From contig NZ_LT907842.1 of assembly GCF_900215245.1 (NCBI RefSeq), forward strand, positions 2,480,001 through 2,544,000: DNA of 64,000 nt, written 5' to 3'. A program made the translations under genes and the position numbers. Below are positions 36,494 to 45,848 of the stretch, one piece after another. Origin of the DNA: Pseudomonas fluorescens. Lineage in GTDB: Bacteria; Pseudomonadota; Gammaproteobacteria; Pseudomonadales; Pseudomonadaceae. A model generated the notes under the pieces. That model did no database searches. It saw only the letters and a list, made by a program, of their open reading frames with translations, and was not told where the DNA came from. The stretch's first letter is position 1, and each line of letters begins with the position of its first letter.

Positions 36494-37879
36494 TCATTCG
36501 TCGTCAGCGTTATGGCTGGCGCTGTCGGCGAAGTTCAGGCCGTGTTTGCGCAGTTTGTCGTGCAGGGTCTTGCGCGGCACGCCCAGGGCTTCGGCCAGGC
36601 TGCGCACCGAACTGTGCGGGCGGGTCAGTTCGGCGGCAATCAGGCTTTTTTCGAACTGTTCGACCTGTTCGCTCAAGCCCCCGGGTGTGGAGGTGAGGAC
36701 ACCGGCGGCGGGATTATCCGCCGTGGCATCCAGGGCCAACTCCAACCCCAAGGCAAAGCGCTCTGCCGCATTTTGCAGTTCGCGCACATTGCCCGGCCAG
36801 CTGTGACGCAACAGCAGCGCCCGCTGGCCCGGTTGCAGTTCATGCAGCGGCAGGCCGTGGCGGCTGCTGGCTTCGTCGGCAAAGTGCTGGAACAACATCA
36901 GTGCATCTTCACCGCGTTCGCGCAGCGGCGGAATGCGCAGCGGCGCGACGTTGAGGCGGTAATACAAGTCGGCCCGGAAACGACCCTGGTCGGCGGCCTG
37001 GCGCAGGTCTTCCTTGGTGGCCGCGATAATGCGGATATCCAACGGGATCAACTGATTGCCGCCCAGGCGCTCAACCACGCGCTCCTGCAACAGGCGCAGC
37101 AGTTTGACCTGCACATCCAGGCTCATGCTTTCGATTTCATCGAGGAACAGCGTGCCGCCGTTGGCGAATTCGAACTTGCCGATACGGCGTTTCTGCGCGC
37201 CGGTAAAAGCGCCGGGCTCGTGGCCAAACAGTTCGCTTTCGACCACTGACTCGGCCAGGGCCCCGGCGTTGATCGCCACAAACGGCCCGCTACGCCGGCT
37301 CGACAGGTCGTGCAGCGCGCGGGCCACAACTTCTTTGCCGGCCCCGGTCTCACCGAGGATCAGCACATCGGCGCGCGTGGCGGCGAGGGCACCGATCTGC
37401 TCGCGCAGGCGCAGCATTTGCGGCGAGTGCCCGACCAGTCGCGTACTCAGCTGCTGGCGATCACTGAGGGCCAGGCGCAGGCTGCGGTTGTCCAGCACCA
37501 GGCGGCGCAGGGCCAGGGCGCGGCGCACGCTGTCGAGCAGGGCGTCGCTGGCGAACGGCTTTTCGAGAAAATCATAGGCCCCGGCGCGCATGGCCTGCAC
37601 CGCCAGCGGTACATCACCGTGGCCGGTAATCAACAACACTGGCAGTTCAGGGTCCTGGCCATGCAGTTCGGCGAGCAGCTCCAGGCCGTCCATGCCGGGC
37701 ATGCGGATATCGCTGACCACCACGCCCGGCCAGTCGCGGGACAGGCGCGCGGTGAGGCCGGTGGCTTCGCCCAGGGTCAGGACTTTCAGCCCGGCCAGGT
37801 CCAGGGTCTGGCACAGGGCCTGACGCAGGTGGGGATCGTCGTCGATCAGCACCACCTGAATCTGGTTATCGATACTCAT
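36494..37879 (-). CDS. dctD: C4-dicarboxylate response regulator DctD (sigma-54 activator)
   Basis: 461-residue NtrC-type activator. The receiver domain has phosphoacceptor Asp57 (VVVSDIRMPGMDGL). The AAA+ domain has Walker A GETGAGKE (176-183), the sigma-54-contacting GAFTGA loop (223-228) and the Walker B LFLDEIE. The Fis-type helix-turn-helix is at the C-terminus (VRSLAEALGVPRKTLHDKLRKHG). Phosphorylated by DctB, it activates dicarboxylate transport genes. Its start overlaps the dctB stop. No dctA or dctPQM is in the window, so its targets lie elsewhere. Confidence 0.93.
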   Translation of the reverse strand: MSIDNQIQVVLIDDDPHLRQALCQTLDLAGLKVLTLGEATGLTARLSRDWPGVVVSDIRMPGMDGLELLAELHGQDPELPVLLITGHGDVPLAVQAMRAGAYDFLEKPFASDALLDSVRRALALRRLVLDNRSLRLALSDRQQLSTRLVGHSPQMLRLREQIGALAATRADVLILGETGAGKEVVARALHDLSSRRSGPFVAINAGALAESVVESELFGHEPGAFTGAQKRRIGKFEFANGGTLFLDEIESMSLDVQVKLLRLLQERVVERLGGNQLIPLDIRIIAATKEDLRQAADQGRFRADLYYRLNVAPLRIPPLRERGEDALMLFQHFADEASSRHGLPLHELQPGQRALLLRHSWPGNVRELQNAAERFALGLELALDATADNPAAGVLTSTPGGLSEQVEQFEKSLIAAELTRPHSSVRSLAEALGVPRKTLHDKLRKHGLNFADSASHNADDE

Positions 37880-39693
37880 ACACTGCGGTCCTCGGACGGT
37901 TGCAGACTGACGCCCGGCGAGCCGGCACGCAATTTCAAGGTTAACAGTGCGCCGCCTTCCTTGTGGTTGGCGAACAGCAGTTCACCGCCAAAGGCACGCA
38001 TCAAGGTGTCACAGATCGCCAGGCCCAACCCCAGGCCCTGGGTGCGGGTCTTGGTGGTGTAGAACGGTTCACTCGCGCGGCCCAGGGCTTCCATGCAAAA
38101 GCCCGGGCCATTGTCGCGAATGTACAGGTTGACGCCCTGTTCGGTGGTTTGGGCACTCAACCAGAGTTTGCGCGGCGGGCCTTTTTCGGTCAGGGCGTCG
38201 AGGGCGTTGGCGAGCAGATTGCCGAGGACCTGGCGCAGGCGCGTTTCCCCGGCTTGCACCCAGAGGGTGGCTTCCGGCAAGTCACGGATCAGCTCGACCT
38301 CCATCGACCGCCGCCGTTTGGCCAACAACGCCAACGCGTCATCGAGTGCCGGCTGCAAGGCCACGCTTTCCGGTGCGTGACGGTCGCGTCGGGCGAACGC
38401 GCGCAGGTGCGCGATGATCGAAGCCATGCGCCCGGTCAGTTCACTGATCAGCTTGAGGTTGCCCCGTGCGTCGTTGGTGCGTTCATGGTCGAGCAGGATC
38501 TCGGCGTTTTCCGCGTAGCTGCGAATCGCCGCCAGCGGCTGATTGAGTTCGTGGCTGATACTCGCCGACATGGTGCCCAGCGCTGACAGTTTACCGGCCT
38601 GCACCAGGTCATCCTGGGCGCGTACCAGTTCCTGCTGGGCGTGTTCACGCTCCAGCACTTCCTGTTTGAGGCGCCGGTTCAGGCCTTCCAGGTCGCTGGT
38701 GCGCTCCACCACACGGGCTTCCAGCTCGCGTCGGGCCTTGGCTTCGAACGCGATGCGCTCCAGGTAATGGCGACGGCGTTGCATCAGCAAACCCAGCAAC
38801 AGCATCAACACCAGTAACGTGGCGCCACCGACCGCCACCACGGTACGCACCGGGCGATTGATCAATGAGCGCGGCGCGAGAATGTCCACGGTCCATCCGG
38901 TTTCGGCGATGGCCGTGGATTGGCGCAACCACGCCGTGGTACTCAGCGCCAGCGGCTGCGGGTCGCGCGTCGGGTAAGGCTGGATGGCAATGATCGCCTG
39001 GCGTTCCTCGGCGGTCAGTGGGCGGGTGGCGCGGAATCGCCATTGCGGGCGCGAGGTGAGGATCACCACGCCGTTGTGGTCGGTCACCAGCAGTTGTTCT
39101 GGGGTGTTGCCCCACAGGCTTTCGGTGTGGTCCAGGTCAACCTTGACCACCAGCACGCCGATGATTGTATCGCCATCGCGAACGGCGGCAGCGAAGAAGT
39201 AGCCGCGCTTGGCCGAGGTGGTGCCGAGGCCGAAAAACCGCCCGAGGTGCCCGGCCATGGCTTCGCTGAAATAGGGGCGAAACGAGAAGTTGCGGCCGAC
39301 AAAGCTGTCCTGTTTATCCCAGTTGGAGGCGGCGAGGGTTTTGCCGGTGGTGTCCATCAGGTACATCACTTCCGCACCGGCCTGGGCGGCGACGTCCTTG
39401 AGCAACTGGTTGGCGTTGGCCAAGTTAGTGCTGACATGGGGCGCATCCAGCGCGGTACGCAGGGCGGGCAGGTCGCCGAGGATTTGCGGCAGCACTTCAT
39501 AGCGGTGCAGGGTGCCGAGCAGGTTGGCGACGTACAGATCGAGGGTCTGGCGGTTTTGCCCGGCCAGTTCACTGCGGTAATAACGCTCGGCCAGGTGTTC
39601 CAGCGGCCACAGCAGCGGCGCCAGGCACAACGCCAACAACGCGAGGCTGCGCCAGCGGGGTCTTCGCGGAAGGGGTGGTGTCATGGGAGTCAT
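37876..39693 (-). CDS. dctB: C4-dicarboxylate sensor kinase DctB
   Basis: 605-residue sensor histidine kinase. TM1 is at about 13-32, a large periplasmic double-Cache sensor follows (about 45-285; NWDKQDSFVGRNFSFRPYF), and TM2 lies at about 288-308. A coiled linker rich in LEARVVERTSDLEGLNRR leads to the phosphoacceptor region MSASISHELNQPLAAIRSYAEN and an HATPase domain (IRDNGPGF, GLGLGLAIC). It senses succinate, fumarate or malate and partners DctD. Confidence 0.93.
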   Translation of the reverse strand: MTPMTPPLPRRPRWRSLALLALCLAPLLWPLEHLAERYYRSELAGQNRQTLDLYVANLLGTLHRYEVLPQILGDLPALRTALDAPHVSTNLANANQLLKDVAAQAGAEVMYLMDTTGKTLAASNWDKQDSFVGRNFSFRPYFSEAMAGHLGRFFGLGTTSAKRGYFFAAAVRDGDTIIGVLVVKVDLDHTESLWGNTPEQLLVTDHNGVVILTSRPQWRFRATRPLTAEERQAIIAIQPYPTRDPQPLALSTTAWLRQSTAIAETGWTVDILAPRSLINRPVRTVVAVGGATLLVLMLLLGLLMQRRRHYLERIAFEAKARRELEARVVERTSDLEGLNRRLKQEVLEREHAQQELVRAQDDLVQAGKLSALGTMSASISHELNQPLAAIRSYAENAEILLDHERTNDARGNLKLISELTGRMASIIAHLRAFARRDRHAPESVALQPALDDALALLAKRRRSMEVELIRDLPEATLWVQAGETRLRQVLGNLLANALDALTEKGPPRKLWLSAQTTEQGVNLYIRDNGPGFCMEALGRASEPFYTTKTRTQGLGLGLAICDTLMRAFGGELLFANHKEGGALLTLKLRAGSPGVSLQPSEDRSV

Positions 39694-39749
39694 GCGCCTG
39701 TGGGTACAGGCGCATTATGCCTAGGGCTGTCGTGCAAGACACTCGCCGG

Positions 39750-40295
39750 TCAAGGAAACACGTCGGCCTCTGCCAGGAACTTGCCGTTTTGATCCTTGGC
39801 CGACAAGGTCGGAGCCCCGTCCAGCAGCCAGTCAATGTTGAGCTGCGGGTCGTCCCAACGGATACAACGCTCTGCAGAAGGCGTGTAGTAATCCGTGGTT
39901 TTGTAGAGGAACTCGGCGTAGTCGCTGAGCACTACAAAACCATGCGCAAACCCGGGTGGAATCCACAGCTGGCGGTTGTTTTCGGCGGACAAGCGCACGC
40001 TGGTCCATTTGCCGAAATCAGGCGAACTGCGGCGGATATCCACCGCCACGTCCAGGACCTCACCGGCAGTCACACGGACCAGTTTCCCCTGAGTATTTTC
40101 GATCTGATAGTGCAAGCCGCGCAGCACGCCCTTTTGCGAACGGGAGTGGTTGTCCTGCACGAAGTCCAACTGCAGGCCGGTGGCTTGAGCAAAAGCCTTG
40201 GCGTTGAAGCTTTCATAAAAAAAGCCGCGCTCATCGCCAAACACCTTCGGTTCGAGGATCAACACATCGGGCAGCTCAGTCGCGATTACATTCAT
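39750..40295 (-). CDS. rfbC: dTDP-4-dehydrorhamnose 3,5-epimerase
   Basis: 181-residue RmlC, epimerising C3 and C5 of dTDP-4-keto-6-deoxyglucose on the way to dTDP-L-rhamnose. The cupin core includes catalytic His in VLRGLHYQ and Tyr/Asp in the PGFAHGFVVLSDYAEFLYKTTDYY region. It lies 43 bp downstream of rfbB. RmlA and RmlD are not adjacent, unlike the usual rmlBDAC order. Confidence 0.93.
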   Translation of the reverse strand: MNVIATELPDVLILEPKVFGDERGFFYESFNAKAFAQATGLQLDFVQDNHSRSQKGVLRGLHYQIENTQGKLVRVTAGEVLDVAVDIRRSSPDFGKWTSVRLSAENNRQLWIPPGFAHGFVVLSDYAEFLYKTTDYYTPSAERCIRWDDPQLNIDWLLDGAPTLSAKDQNGKFLAEADVFP

Positions 40296-40338
40296 TGGGT
40301 TTGCCTCGCCGAGGTGAACAGGTCGTGTGATCAGATCC

Positions 40339-41421
40339 TTACGCGATCAGATCTTTTGGGTCGGTATTGCCGAGTCGCTCACCTTGATAGCTGCCGTCCT
40401 GGACCCTGCGGCACCAGTCGAGGTTATCGAGGTACCACTGCACGGTCTTGCGCAGGCCGGTTTCAAACGTTTCTTCAGGGACCCAGCCCAGGTCGGCTTC
40501 GATCTTGCTCGCATCGATCGCGTAGCGCTGGTCGTGGCCCGGGCGGTCCTTGACGAAGGTGATCAGGTCGGCGAATTTTTCTACGCCGGCAGGGCGTTGT
40601 GGCGCCAGTTCTTCCAGCAGGCCACAGATGCCGCGTACCACGTCGATGTTCTTTTGCTCGTTGTGGCCGCCGATGTTGTAGGTCTCGCCGACTTCACCCT
40701 CGGTGACGACTTTGAGCAGTGCCCGCGCGTGATCTTCGACGAACAGCCAGTCGCGCACCTGCAAACCGTCGCCATAGACCGGCAGCGGCTTGCCGGCGAG
40801 GGCATTGAGGATGACCAGCGGGATCAACTTCTCGGGGAAGTGGAACGGCCCGTAGTTGTTCGAGCAGTTGGTCAGCAGCACCGGCAGGCCATAGGTACGC
40901 TGCCAGGCGCGGACCAGGTGGTCGGAGGCGGCTTTGCTGGCCGAATACGGCGAGCTTGGCGCGTAAGGGGTGGTTTCGGTGAACAGGTCGTCCACGCCGT
41001 GGAGGTCGCCATACACTTCGTCGGTGGAAATGTGGTGGAAGCGGAACGCGCTCTTGGCCGGTTCGGCCAGCGTTTGCCAATAGGCGCGAGTGGCTTCCAG
41101 CAGGCTGTAGGTGCCGACGATGTTGGTCTGGATAAAGTCCGACGGGCCGTCAATGGAACGGTCGACGTGCGACTCGGCTGCCAGGTGCATGATCGCCTGT
41201 GGCTCAAAGCGTGCCAGCACGGCGCTGACGGTGGCCTGGTCGATGATATCGGCTTGCACGAACTCATAGCGGCTGTTGGACGCGATGCTGGTCAGCGACT
41301 CCAGGTTGCCGGCATAGGTGAGTTTGTCCAGATTGAGCACTTCGTGCTCAGTGTGTTGAATCAGGTGGCGAATCAGTGCAGAACCGATAAACCCGGCACC
41401 GCCGGTGATGAGAATGCGCAT
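40339..41421 (-). CDS. rfbB: dTDP-glucose 4,6-dehydratase
   Basis: 360-residue extended SDR enzyme RmlB, making dTDP-4-keto-6-deoxyglucose. NAD-binding motif GGAGFIGS (7-14), the catalytic STDEVYGDL segment and YxxxK (YSASKAASD) are visible. The MRILITGG start was chosen; an in-frame start 14 codons upstream adds a non-conserved leader. It is first of a two-gene rfbB-rfbC unit. Confidence 0.94.
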   Translation of the reverse strand: MRILITGGAGFIGSALIRHLIQHTEHEVLNLDKLTYAGNLESLTSIASNSRYEFVQADIIDQATVSAVLARFEPQAIMHLAAESHVDRSIDGPSDFIQTNIVGTYSLLEATRAYWQTLAEPAKSAFRFHHISTDEVYGDLHGVDDLFTETTPYAPSSPYSASKAASDHLVRAWQRTYGLPVLLTNCSNNYGPFHFPEKLIPLVILNALAGKPLPVYGDGLQVRDWLFVEDHARALLKVVTEGEVGETYNIGGHNEQKNIDVVRGICGLLEELAPQRPAGVEKFADLITFVKDRPGHDQRYAIDASKIEADLGWVPEETFETGLRKTVQWYLDNLDWCRRVQDGSYQGERLGNTDPKDLIA

Positions 41422-41680
41422 GTCAGAGAGCCTTTTCCTTAGACGGTCATTTAGCGAGAGCATAGCTTGAGTTGTGAGGCCGGGCGGTGCAAGCGTGGTG
41501 TGTGCTGGGGGTTGCCATACGGACCGGGTCAGTGGCGATATAGACGCTCAAAAAAACCGCGGTCGTCACATGTTGCTCGCCACGTTGGTCCATCACGCCA
41601 ATCTGCCCTGCCCGCCAGTCGCTCCTGAGCAGGCTGCCCAACGGCTTGAGCACCACGGCTCTTACCTGGGCCTGGCGTGA
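41422..41680. other. Gene-poor stretch upstream of rfbB
   Basis: No supported gene. Short frames on both strands lack ribosome sites and family resemblance. Together with 41681-41881 it looks like decayed DNA between rfbB and aguA. Confidence 0.5.
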
Positions 41681-41881
41681 GTGCGTGACCGGCACACCCT
41701 GGAACCTGCTACAGCAGAAACCGCGTTGTTGTGTGATCGTCTGCGAGGGTTGGGTATGTTCATGCAGCCGACGGGCGATTACCTCAACATCCTGAAGCTC
41801 ACGCCACCGAGGGTGACCTCTAAACGCAGTGTGGACTTCTTTGTCGACATGCTGTCGAAGGCGCTGGATGAGCAGCTGTAA
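41681..41881 (+). pseudogene. C-terminal relic of a class III aminotransferase
   Basis: The 66-codon frame reads LCDRLRGLGMFMQPTGDYLN, then KLTPPRVTSKRSVDFFVDML. This is the usual end of class III (omega) aminotransferases, where the small-domain strand is followed by a helix. A stop codon immediately precedes it in frame and no PLP-lysine domain is present upstream, so only the last 15 percent of the gene survives. Confidence 0.6.
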
Positions 41882-42002
41882 TTAATCGATTGTTATCGGC
41901 TAATTATTGTAATGTTTGTCGACTATGATCTTTTGTTCCTTTTAAAGCCGATTTTTATCCGTTATAAAGTCGGCCTTCACCCCATTCGGAGTCCTGATCG
42001 CC

Positions 42003-43109
42003 ATGACCACCCTGCACAGCACGCCTCGCGCCGATGGCTTCTACATGCCCGCCGAATGGGCGCCGCAAACCCAAACCTGGATGATCTGGCCGCAGCGTCC
42101 GGACAACTGGCGCCTGGGTGGCAAACCGGCGCAGGCCGCTCACGTGGCGGTGGCCAAGGCTATCGCGCGCTTTGAGCCGGTGACGGTCGCCGTTTCGGCC
42201 GAGCAGTATGAAAACGCGCGCGCACGTTTGGATGTGCCCAATATCCGCGTGGTGGAAATGTCCAGCGACGATGCGTGGGTGCGCGACACCGGCCCTACGT
42301 TCGTCATCAACAACAGTGGCGAAGTGCGCGGTGTGAACTGGGATTTCAATGCCTGGGGCGGTTTTGACGGCGGCCTGTATGCACCGTGGAATCGCGACGC
42401 GCAGGTGGGCGGCAAGATCCTCGAGATCGAGCGCGCGCCGCGTTATCGCACCGAAAGTTTCGTGCTGGAAGGCGGGTCGATCCATGTCGACGGTGAAGGC
42501 ACCCTGATCACCACCGAAGAATGCCTGTTGAACCGCAATCGCAACCCACACCTGGATCGTGCGGCGATCGAAGCGGTGCTCAGCGACAACCTGGCTGTGG
42601 ATAAGATCATCTGGTTGCCGGACGGCCTGTTCAACGACGAAACCGACGGCCATGTGGATAACTTCTGCTGCTACGTGCGCCCGGGCGAAGTGTTGCTGGC
42701 CTGGACCGATGACCCGCAAGACCCGAACTACGCGCGCTGCCACGCGGCCATGGAGGTGCTGCAAAGCAGCACCGACGCCCAGGGTCGCTCGTTCACCGTG
42801 CATAAAATGCCGATCCCGGGGCCGCTGTACGCCACCGAGGAAGAATGCGCGGGTGTGGACCCGGTGGACGGCAGCCAGGAACGCAATCCGACCGTGCGGT
42901 TGGCGGGTTCCTACGTGAACTTCCTGATCGTTAACGGCGGCATCATCGCGCCAAGCTTCGATGACCCGCTGGACAGCCAGGCCAAGGGCATTCTGCAAAA
43001 CCTCTTCCCGCAGCACGAAGTGGTGATGGTGCCGGGCCGCGAACTGTTACTGGGTGGCGGAAATATTCATTGCCTGACCCAACAACAGCCAGCCCCGCAC
43101 AAAAATTGA
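42003..43109 (+). CDS. aguA: Agmatine deiminase AguA
   Basis: 368-residue agmatine deiminase, converting agmatine to N-carbamoylputrescine in the arginine decarboxylase route to putrescine. Family motifs: [13 protein letters not shown] (about 90-102), [25 protein letters not shown], the catalytic His in [11 protein letters not shown] and the nucleophile Cys357 in [16 protein letters not shown] ribosome site upstream. The usual partner aguB is not adjacent. A strong terminator follows. Confidence 0.95.
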   Translation: MTTLHSTPRADGFYMPAEWAPQTQTWMIWPQRPDNWRLGGKPAQAAHVAVAKAIARFEPVTVAVSAEQYENARARLDVPNIRVVEMSSDDAWVRDTGPTFVINNSGEVRGVNWDFNAWGGFDGGLYAPWNRDAQVGGKILEIERAPRYRTESFVLEGGSIHVDGEGTLITTEECLLNRNRNPHLDRAAIEAVLSDNLAVDKIIWLPDGLFNDETDGHVDNFCCYVRPGEVLLAWTDDPQDPNYARCHAAMEVLQSSTDAQGRSFTVHKMPIPGPLYATEEECAGVDPVDGSQERNPTVRLAGSYVNFLIVNGGIIAPSFDDPLDSQAKGILQNLFPQHEVVMVPGRELLLGGGNIHCLTQQQPAPHKN

Positions 43110-43169
43110 GTGCAGTTGTAACAGTGTCTGAGCGATAACACGGCGCTACCTGTTTATAGCGCTCACAGC

Positions 43170-43204
43170 AAGCCCGCGGCCCCGTTAGGTCGCGGGCTTT
43201 TTTG
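43170..43204 (+). terminator. Rho-independent terminator after aguA
   Basis: AAGCCCGCG and CGCGGGCTT arms around a 12-base loop, then TTTTTG. Confidence 0.85.
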
Positions 43205-43343
43205 TTTCCGAGTGCCTATAAACACGGGACATTGGCATAGCTCTTGTATCGGTGTTGTCACGGTGAACCAAGGGGATGACTGCGCAGTTCTGTCATAAAC
43301 CTTGAGTAAGTTAGCCGCTCACGCAGTAGGAGAGAGCGCTGAA

Positions 43344-43556
43344 ATGAATGCCAATATAAACCTGATCCACACGCGCCCGTTTCACCCCACGCGGGTCGAC
43401 GGTGAGGCGATCCATGCGTTGGCGCTCTGGTTGAAGGCAAACGGCTCACGACAGGTCAGGCAACCTGACTTGCACAGCGTGATGAGTGAACGTTACCCGG
43501 TGGGGTTGCTCAGCGAAGATGAAATGCGCGCATTGTGCGAGCTGATGCAAAACTGA
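43344..43556 (+). CDS. Small conserved hypothetical protein, 70 residues
   Basis: Short soluble protein with a helical C-terminus (PVGLLSEDEMRALCELMQN). It resembles small Pseudomonas hypothetical proteins, but no function can be given. The ATG at 43344 follows an AGGAGAGAG stretch; an in-frame upstream start at 43302 is less likely. It is a free-standing gene between two terminators. Confidence 0.55.
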   Translation: MNANINLIHTRPFHPTRVDGEAIHALALWLKANGSRQVRQPDLHSVMSERYPVGLLSEDEMRALCELMQN

Positions 43557-43606
43557 AGTGCCCGCTCCCGCATTGGCAGGGTGAACGTCTTAAAACTCCC
43601 GGTGTT

Positions 43607-43723
43607 ACTGTCACGTAGAGCGTCCAGATAAAAGTCATTGCTCGCCTCGAAACCGCGGATACGCAGGCTGTTGGTTCTGACCGAATCGATAGCCTGGGGC
43701 ACGTAGCGCACCGAGGTGGCTGG
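43607..43723 (-). pseudogene. TonB-dependent receptor remnant (plug-domain fragment)
   Basis: The minus strand encodes PATSVRYVPQAIDSVRTNSL joined directly to RIRGFEASNDFYLDALRDS. In intact siderophore receptors these are two plug-domain segments separated by roughly 25 residues, so the fragment carries an internal deletion and lacks the barrel. The rest of 43557-44000 holds half a REP (43557-43580) and a terminator, but no gene. Confidence 0.55.
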
Positions 43724-43878
43724 AGGGTTTTTCGGGCGTGTGTGAAGGCCCTGGAGTGCGCCGCTTAGACTTTTTTCGCCTAAATACAGACGATTCACGA
43801 AATTGACACATAGTTCAGCGCGCGCATACGATTGCGCCCAACGCCTGTGGCTAACCGCCATAACTCATCCAATAAAAA

Positions 43879-43920
43879 AAGGCCCGCGGCAGTTCAGTCG
43901 TCCGCGGGCCTTCTTTTTTT
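43879..43920 (+). terminator. Strong hairpin before the OprD porin
   Basis: AAGGCCCGCGG (43879-43889) pairs with CCGCGGGCCTT (43902-43912), with A-runs before and T-runs after, so it can act in both directions. Confidence 0.8.
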
Positions 43921-44000
43921 CGGAGAAAGTTGACACCAGAAAAGCAACACGGAGCCTGGTGTCACAGCGCGTACTCAAACAGTAATAAGGAATATAAAAA

Positions 44001-45287
44001 ATGTTGAAGCAACGGATGGGTCTGATCGCTCTGGGGATTTTGAGCGCTACTCAGGCAATGGCTAACGACCAGGAGCAATCCAAGGGTTTTGTTGAAGACA
44101 GCCACCTGAACATCGCAGTACGCAACGCTTACATCAGCCGTGACTACAAAAACGGCAAGCAAGACAAAGCTGAATGGGGCCAGGGCTTCATCGGCAAGTT
44201 CGAGTCCGGCTTCACCCAAGGCACTGTCGGTGTGGGTGTGGACGTGATCGGCCAATACGCGCTGCGCCTGGACGGTGGCAAAGGCCGCAGCGGCGCCGGC
44301 GGTATCGACTTCTTCAAGCAAGGTGACAGCGGCGAAGCTGCCAAAGACCTGGCCAAGGGCGGCGCAGCCGTCAAGGCGCGCATCTCCAACACCGTGATCA
44401 AATACGGTCAGCAGATGCCAGCCGTTCCGGTCCTGGAATACGACAACTCGCGTTTGCTGTCGGAAACCTTCGAGGGCACCTCGATCGTGTCCAAAGAGAT
44501 CGCCGGTCTGCAACTGGACGCGGGTCACTTCACCAAGGAAGCTCGCAAGAGCGCCGAAGGTGGCGACAGCGGCCGCCTGAAAAGCATCGACTACATCGGT
44601 GGTAGCTACAAATTCACCGAAAGCCTGTCCGCCGCCCTGTATGCGTCCGACATGCAAGACGTGCTGAAGAAACAATACGTCAACGTCAACTACGTGCTGG
44701 CCCTGCCAGAGAAGCAATCGTTGACCTTTGACTTCAACGGCTACAAAACCAAGCTGGACCGCAGCTTCGCCCTGGAAAACCAAGGTGACGCGGACGCTCG
44801 CGACAACAAAATCTGGAGCCTGGGCGCTACCTGGGCTGTTGGCCCGCACAGCTTCACCGTCGCTCACCAGCGCAGCACCGGCGACACCGGCTACCTGTAC
44901 GGCGGCTACCGCAACGCTGGCGGCATTGGCGATGGCGGCAACACCATCCTGCTGGCCAACTCCTACTGGTCCGACTTCAACGGTAAGGACGAGCGCTCCT
45001 GGCAAGCAGGCTACGGCCTGGACTTCAGTGCCTTCGGCGTACCTGGCCTGACCTACAACATCGCCTACGTGCGCGGCACCAACATTGACGACGGTTCCAA
45101 CCGCGGCAGTGGCACCGAGCGTGAGATCTTCAACCAGTTCAAATACGTCGTTCAGAGCGGCCCAGCCAAAGACCTGAGCCTGCGCGCTCGTGCGTCCTGG
45201 TTGCGCGTCTCCAGCAACGCCAGCAACTACAACGTAGGCGGTAACGAAATCCGTCTGTTCGCCGACTACCCGATCAACGTTTTCTAA
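44001..45287 (+). CDS. OprD-family outer membrane porin
   Basis: 428-residue complete OprD-type porin with a signal peptide (LKQRMGLIALGILSATQAMA). The family N-terminal strand is present (FVEDSHLNIAVRNAYISRDY), along with a Gly-rich constriction-loop region, the R-rich barrel face and a C-terminal strand ending YPINVF. Members take up basic amino acids, aromatic acids or other small carboxylates; the substrate is undetermined. Monocistronic between two strong terminators. Confidence 0.93.
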   Translation: MLKQRMGLIALGILSATQAMANDQEQSKGFVEDSHLNIAVRNAYISRDYKNGKQDKAEWGQGFIGKFESGFTQGTVGVGVDVIGQYALRLDGGKGRSGAGGIDFFKQGDSGEAAKDLAKGGAAVKARISNTVIKYGQQMPAVPVLEYDNSRLLSETFEGTSIVSKEIAGLQLDAGHFTKEARKSAEGGDSGRLKSIDYIGGSYKFTESLSAALYASDMQDVLKKQYVNVNYVLALPEKQSLTFDFNGYKTKLDRSFALENQGDADARDNKIWSLGATWAVGPHSFTVAHQRSTGDTGYLYGGYRNAGGIGDGGNTILLANSYWSDFNGKDERSWQAGYGLDFSAFGVPGLTYNIAYVRGTNIDDGSNRGSGTEREIFNQFKYVVQSGPAKDLSLRARASWLRVSSNASNYNVGGNEIRLFADYPINVF

Positions 45288-45320
45288 TTGATCGCAGGTC
45301 GCGCCTGATGCCAGGCGATA

Positions 45321-45350
45321 AAAAACCCCGACTGGTTCGGGGTTTTTTTA
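45321..45350 (+). terminator. Rho-independent terminator after the OprD porin
   Basis: AAAAACCCCGA pairs with TCGGGGTTTTT around CTGGT, followed by extra T residues. Confidence 0.9.
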
Positions 45351-45375
45351 TGCCTTTGGATCAGCGACGGTGATC

Positions 45376-45421
45376 GTTCCCACGCTCTGCGTGGGAACGC
45401 CTCTAGGGACGCTCCGCGTCC
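45376..45421. repeat. Double palindrome repeat element
   Basis: A perfect palindrome with arms GTTCCCACGC/GCGTGGGAAC (45376-45398), then a second one with arms GGACGC/GCGTCC (45407-45421). The core resembles a repeat scattered in Pseudomonas genomes and differs from the REP family seen elsewhere here. The remaining 45422-45626 stretch shows no gene. Confidence 0.65.
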
Positions 45422-45626
45422 CGCCGTCAAAGATCAAGGGTGGTTTTTTTATCAGTTTTGCGGACGCCAGCGGGAGGCGTCCAATCGTGTAGAAGTACCG
45501 CGGGAACTTGTTACACCACATCACTAATGTAGTACTCAAACCCCCATTTATCTCGACTCAGCGCACGCCTAAATTGACCCCACTGCCGGCCCATCACCCC
45601 GATGCCCGCCCATTGGAGCCATCACC

Positions 45627-45848
45627 ATGCCCTTCGTCAGCCTGCGCATCACCCGTGACGGCGTGACCCCTGAGCAAAAAGCCCAGGTCATCGCCGAGTT
45701 CACCGAAACCCTCGAACGCGTGCTCAACAAGCGCCCGGACCTGACCCACATCGTCATCGAAGAAATCGACACCGATAACTGGGGCTACGCCGGCATCACC
45801 ACCACCGAATACCGCAAATCCCAAGCCCTTACCGGAGAAACAAAATGA
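45627..45848 (+). CDS. 4-oxalocrotonate tautomerase-family protein
   Basis: 73-residue tautomerase. After removal of Met1, Pro at position 1 (MPFVSLRI) would be the catalytic base of the family. The length is close to the usual 62-75 residues. Its stop overlaps the SDR gene start (ATGA), so both are co-translated and may act in one pathway. The substrate is unknown. Confidence 0.82.
   Translation: MPFVSLRITRDGVTPEQKAQVIAEFTETLERVLNKRPDLTHIVIEEIDTDNWGYAGITTTEYRKSQALTGETK

Noticed and set aside
41447..41695. 82-codon minus-strand frame upstream of rfbB
   Set aside because: No ribosome site and no recognisable family; surrounded by decayed DNA.
45376..45421. Insertion-sequence end
   Set aside because: Two self-contained palindromes without transposase or target-site duplication; better described as a dispersed repeat.
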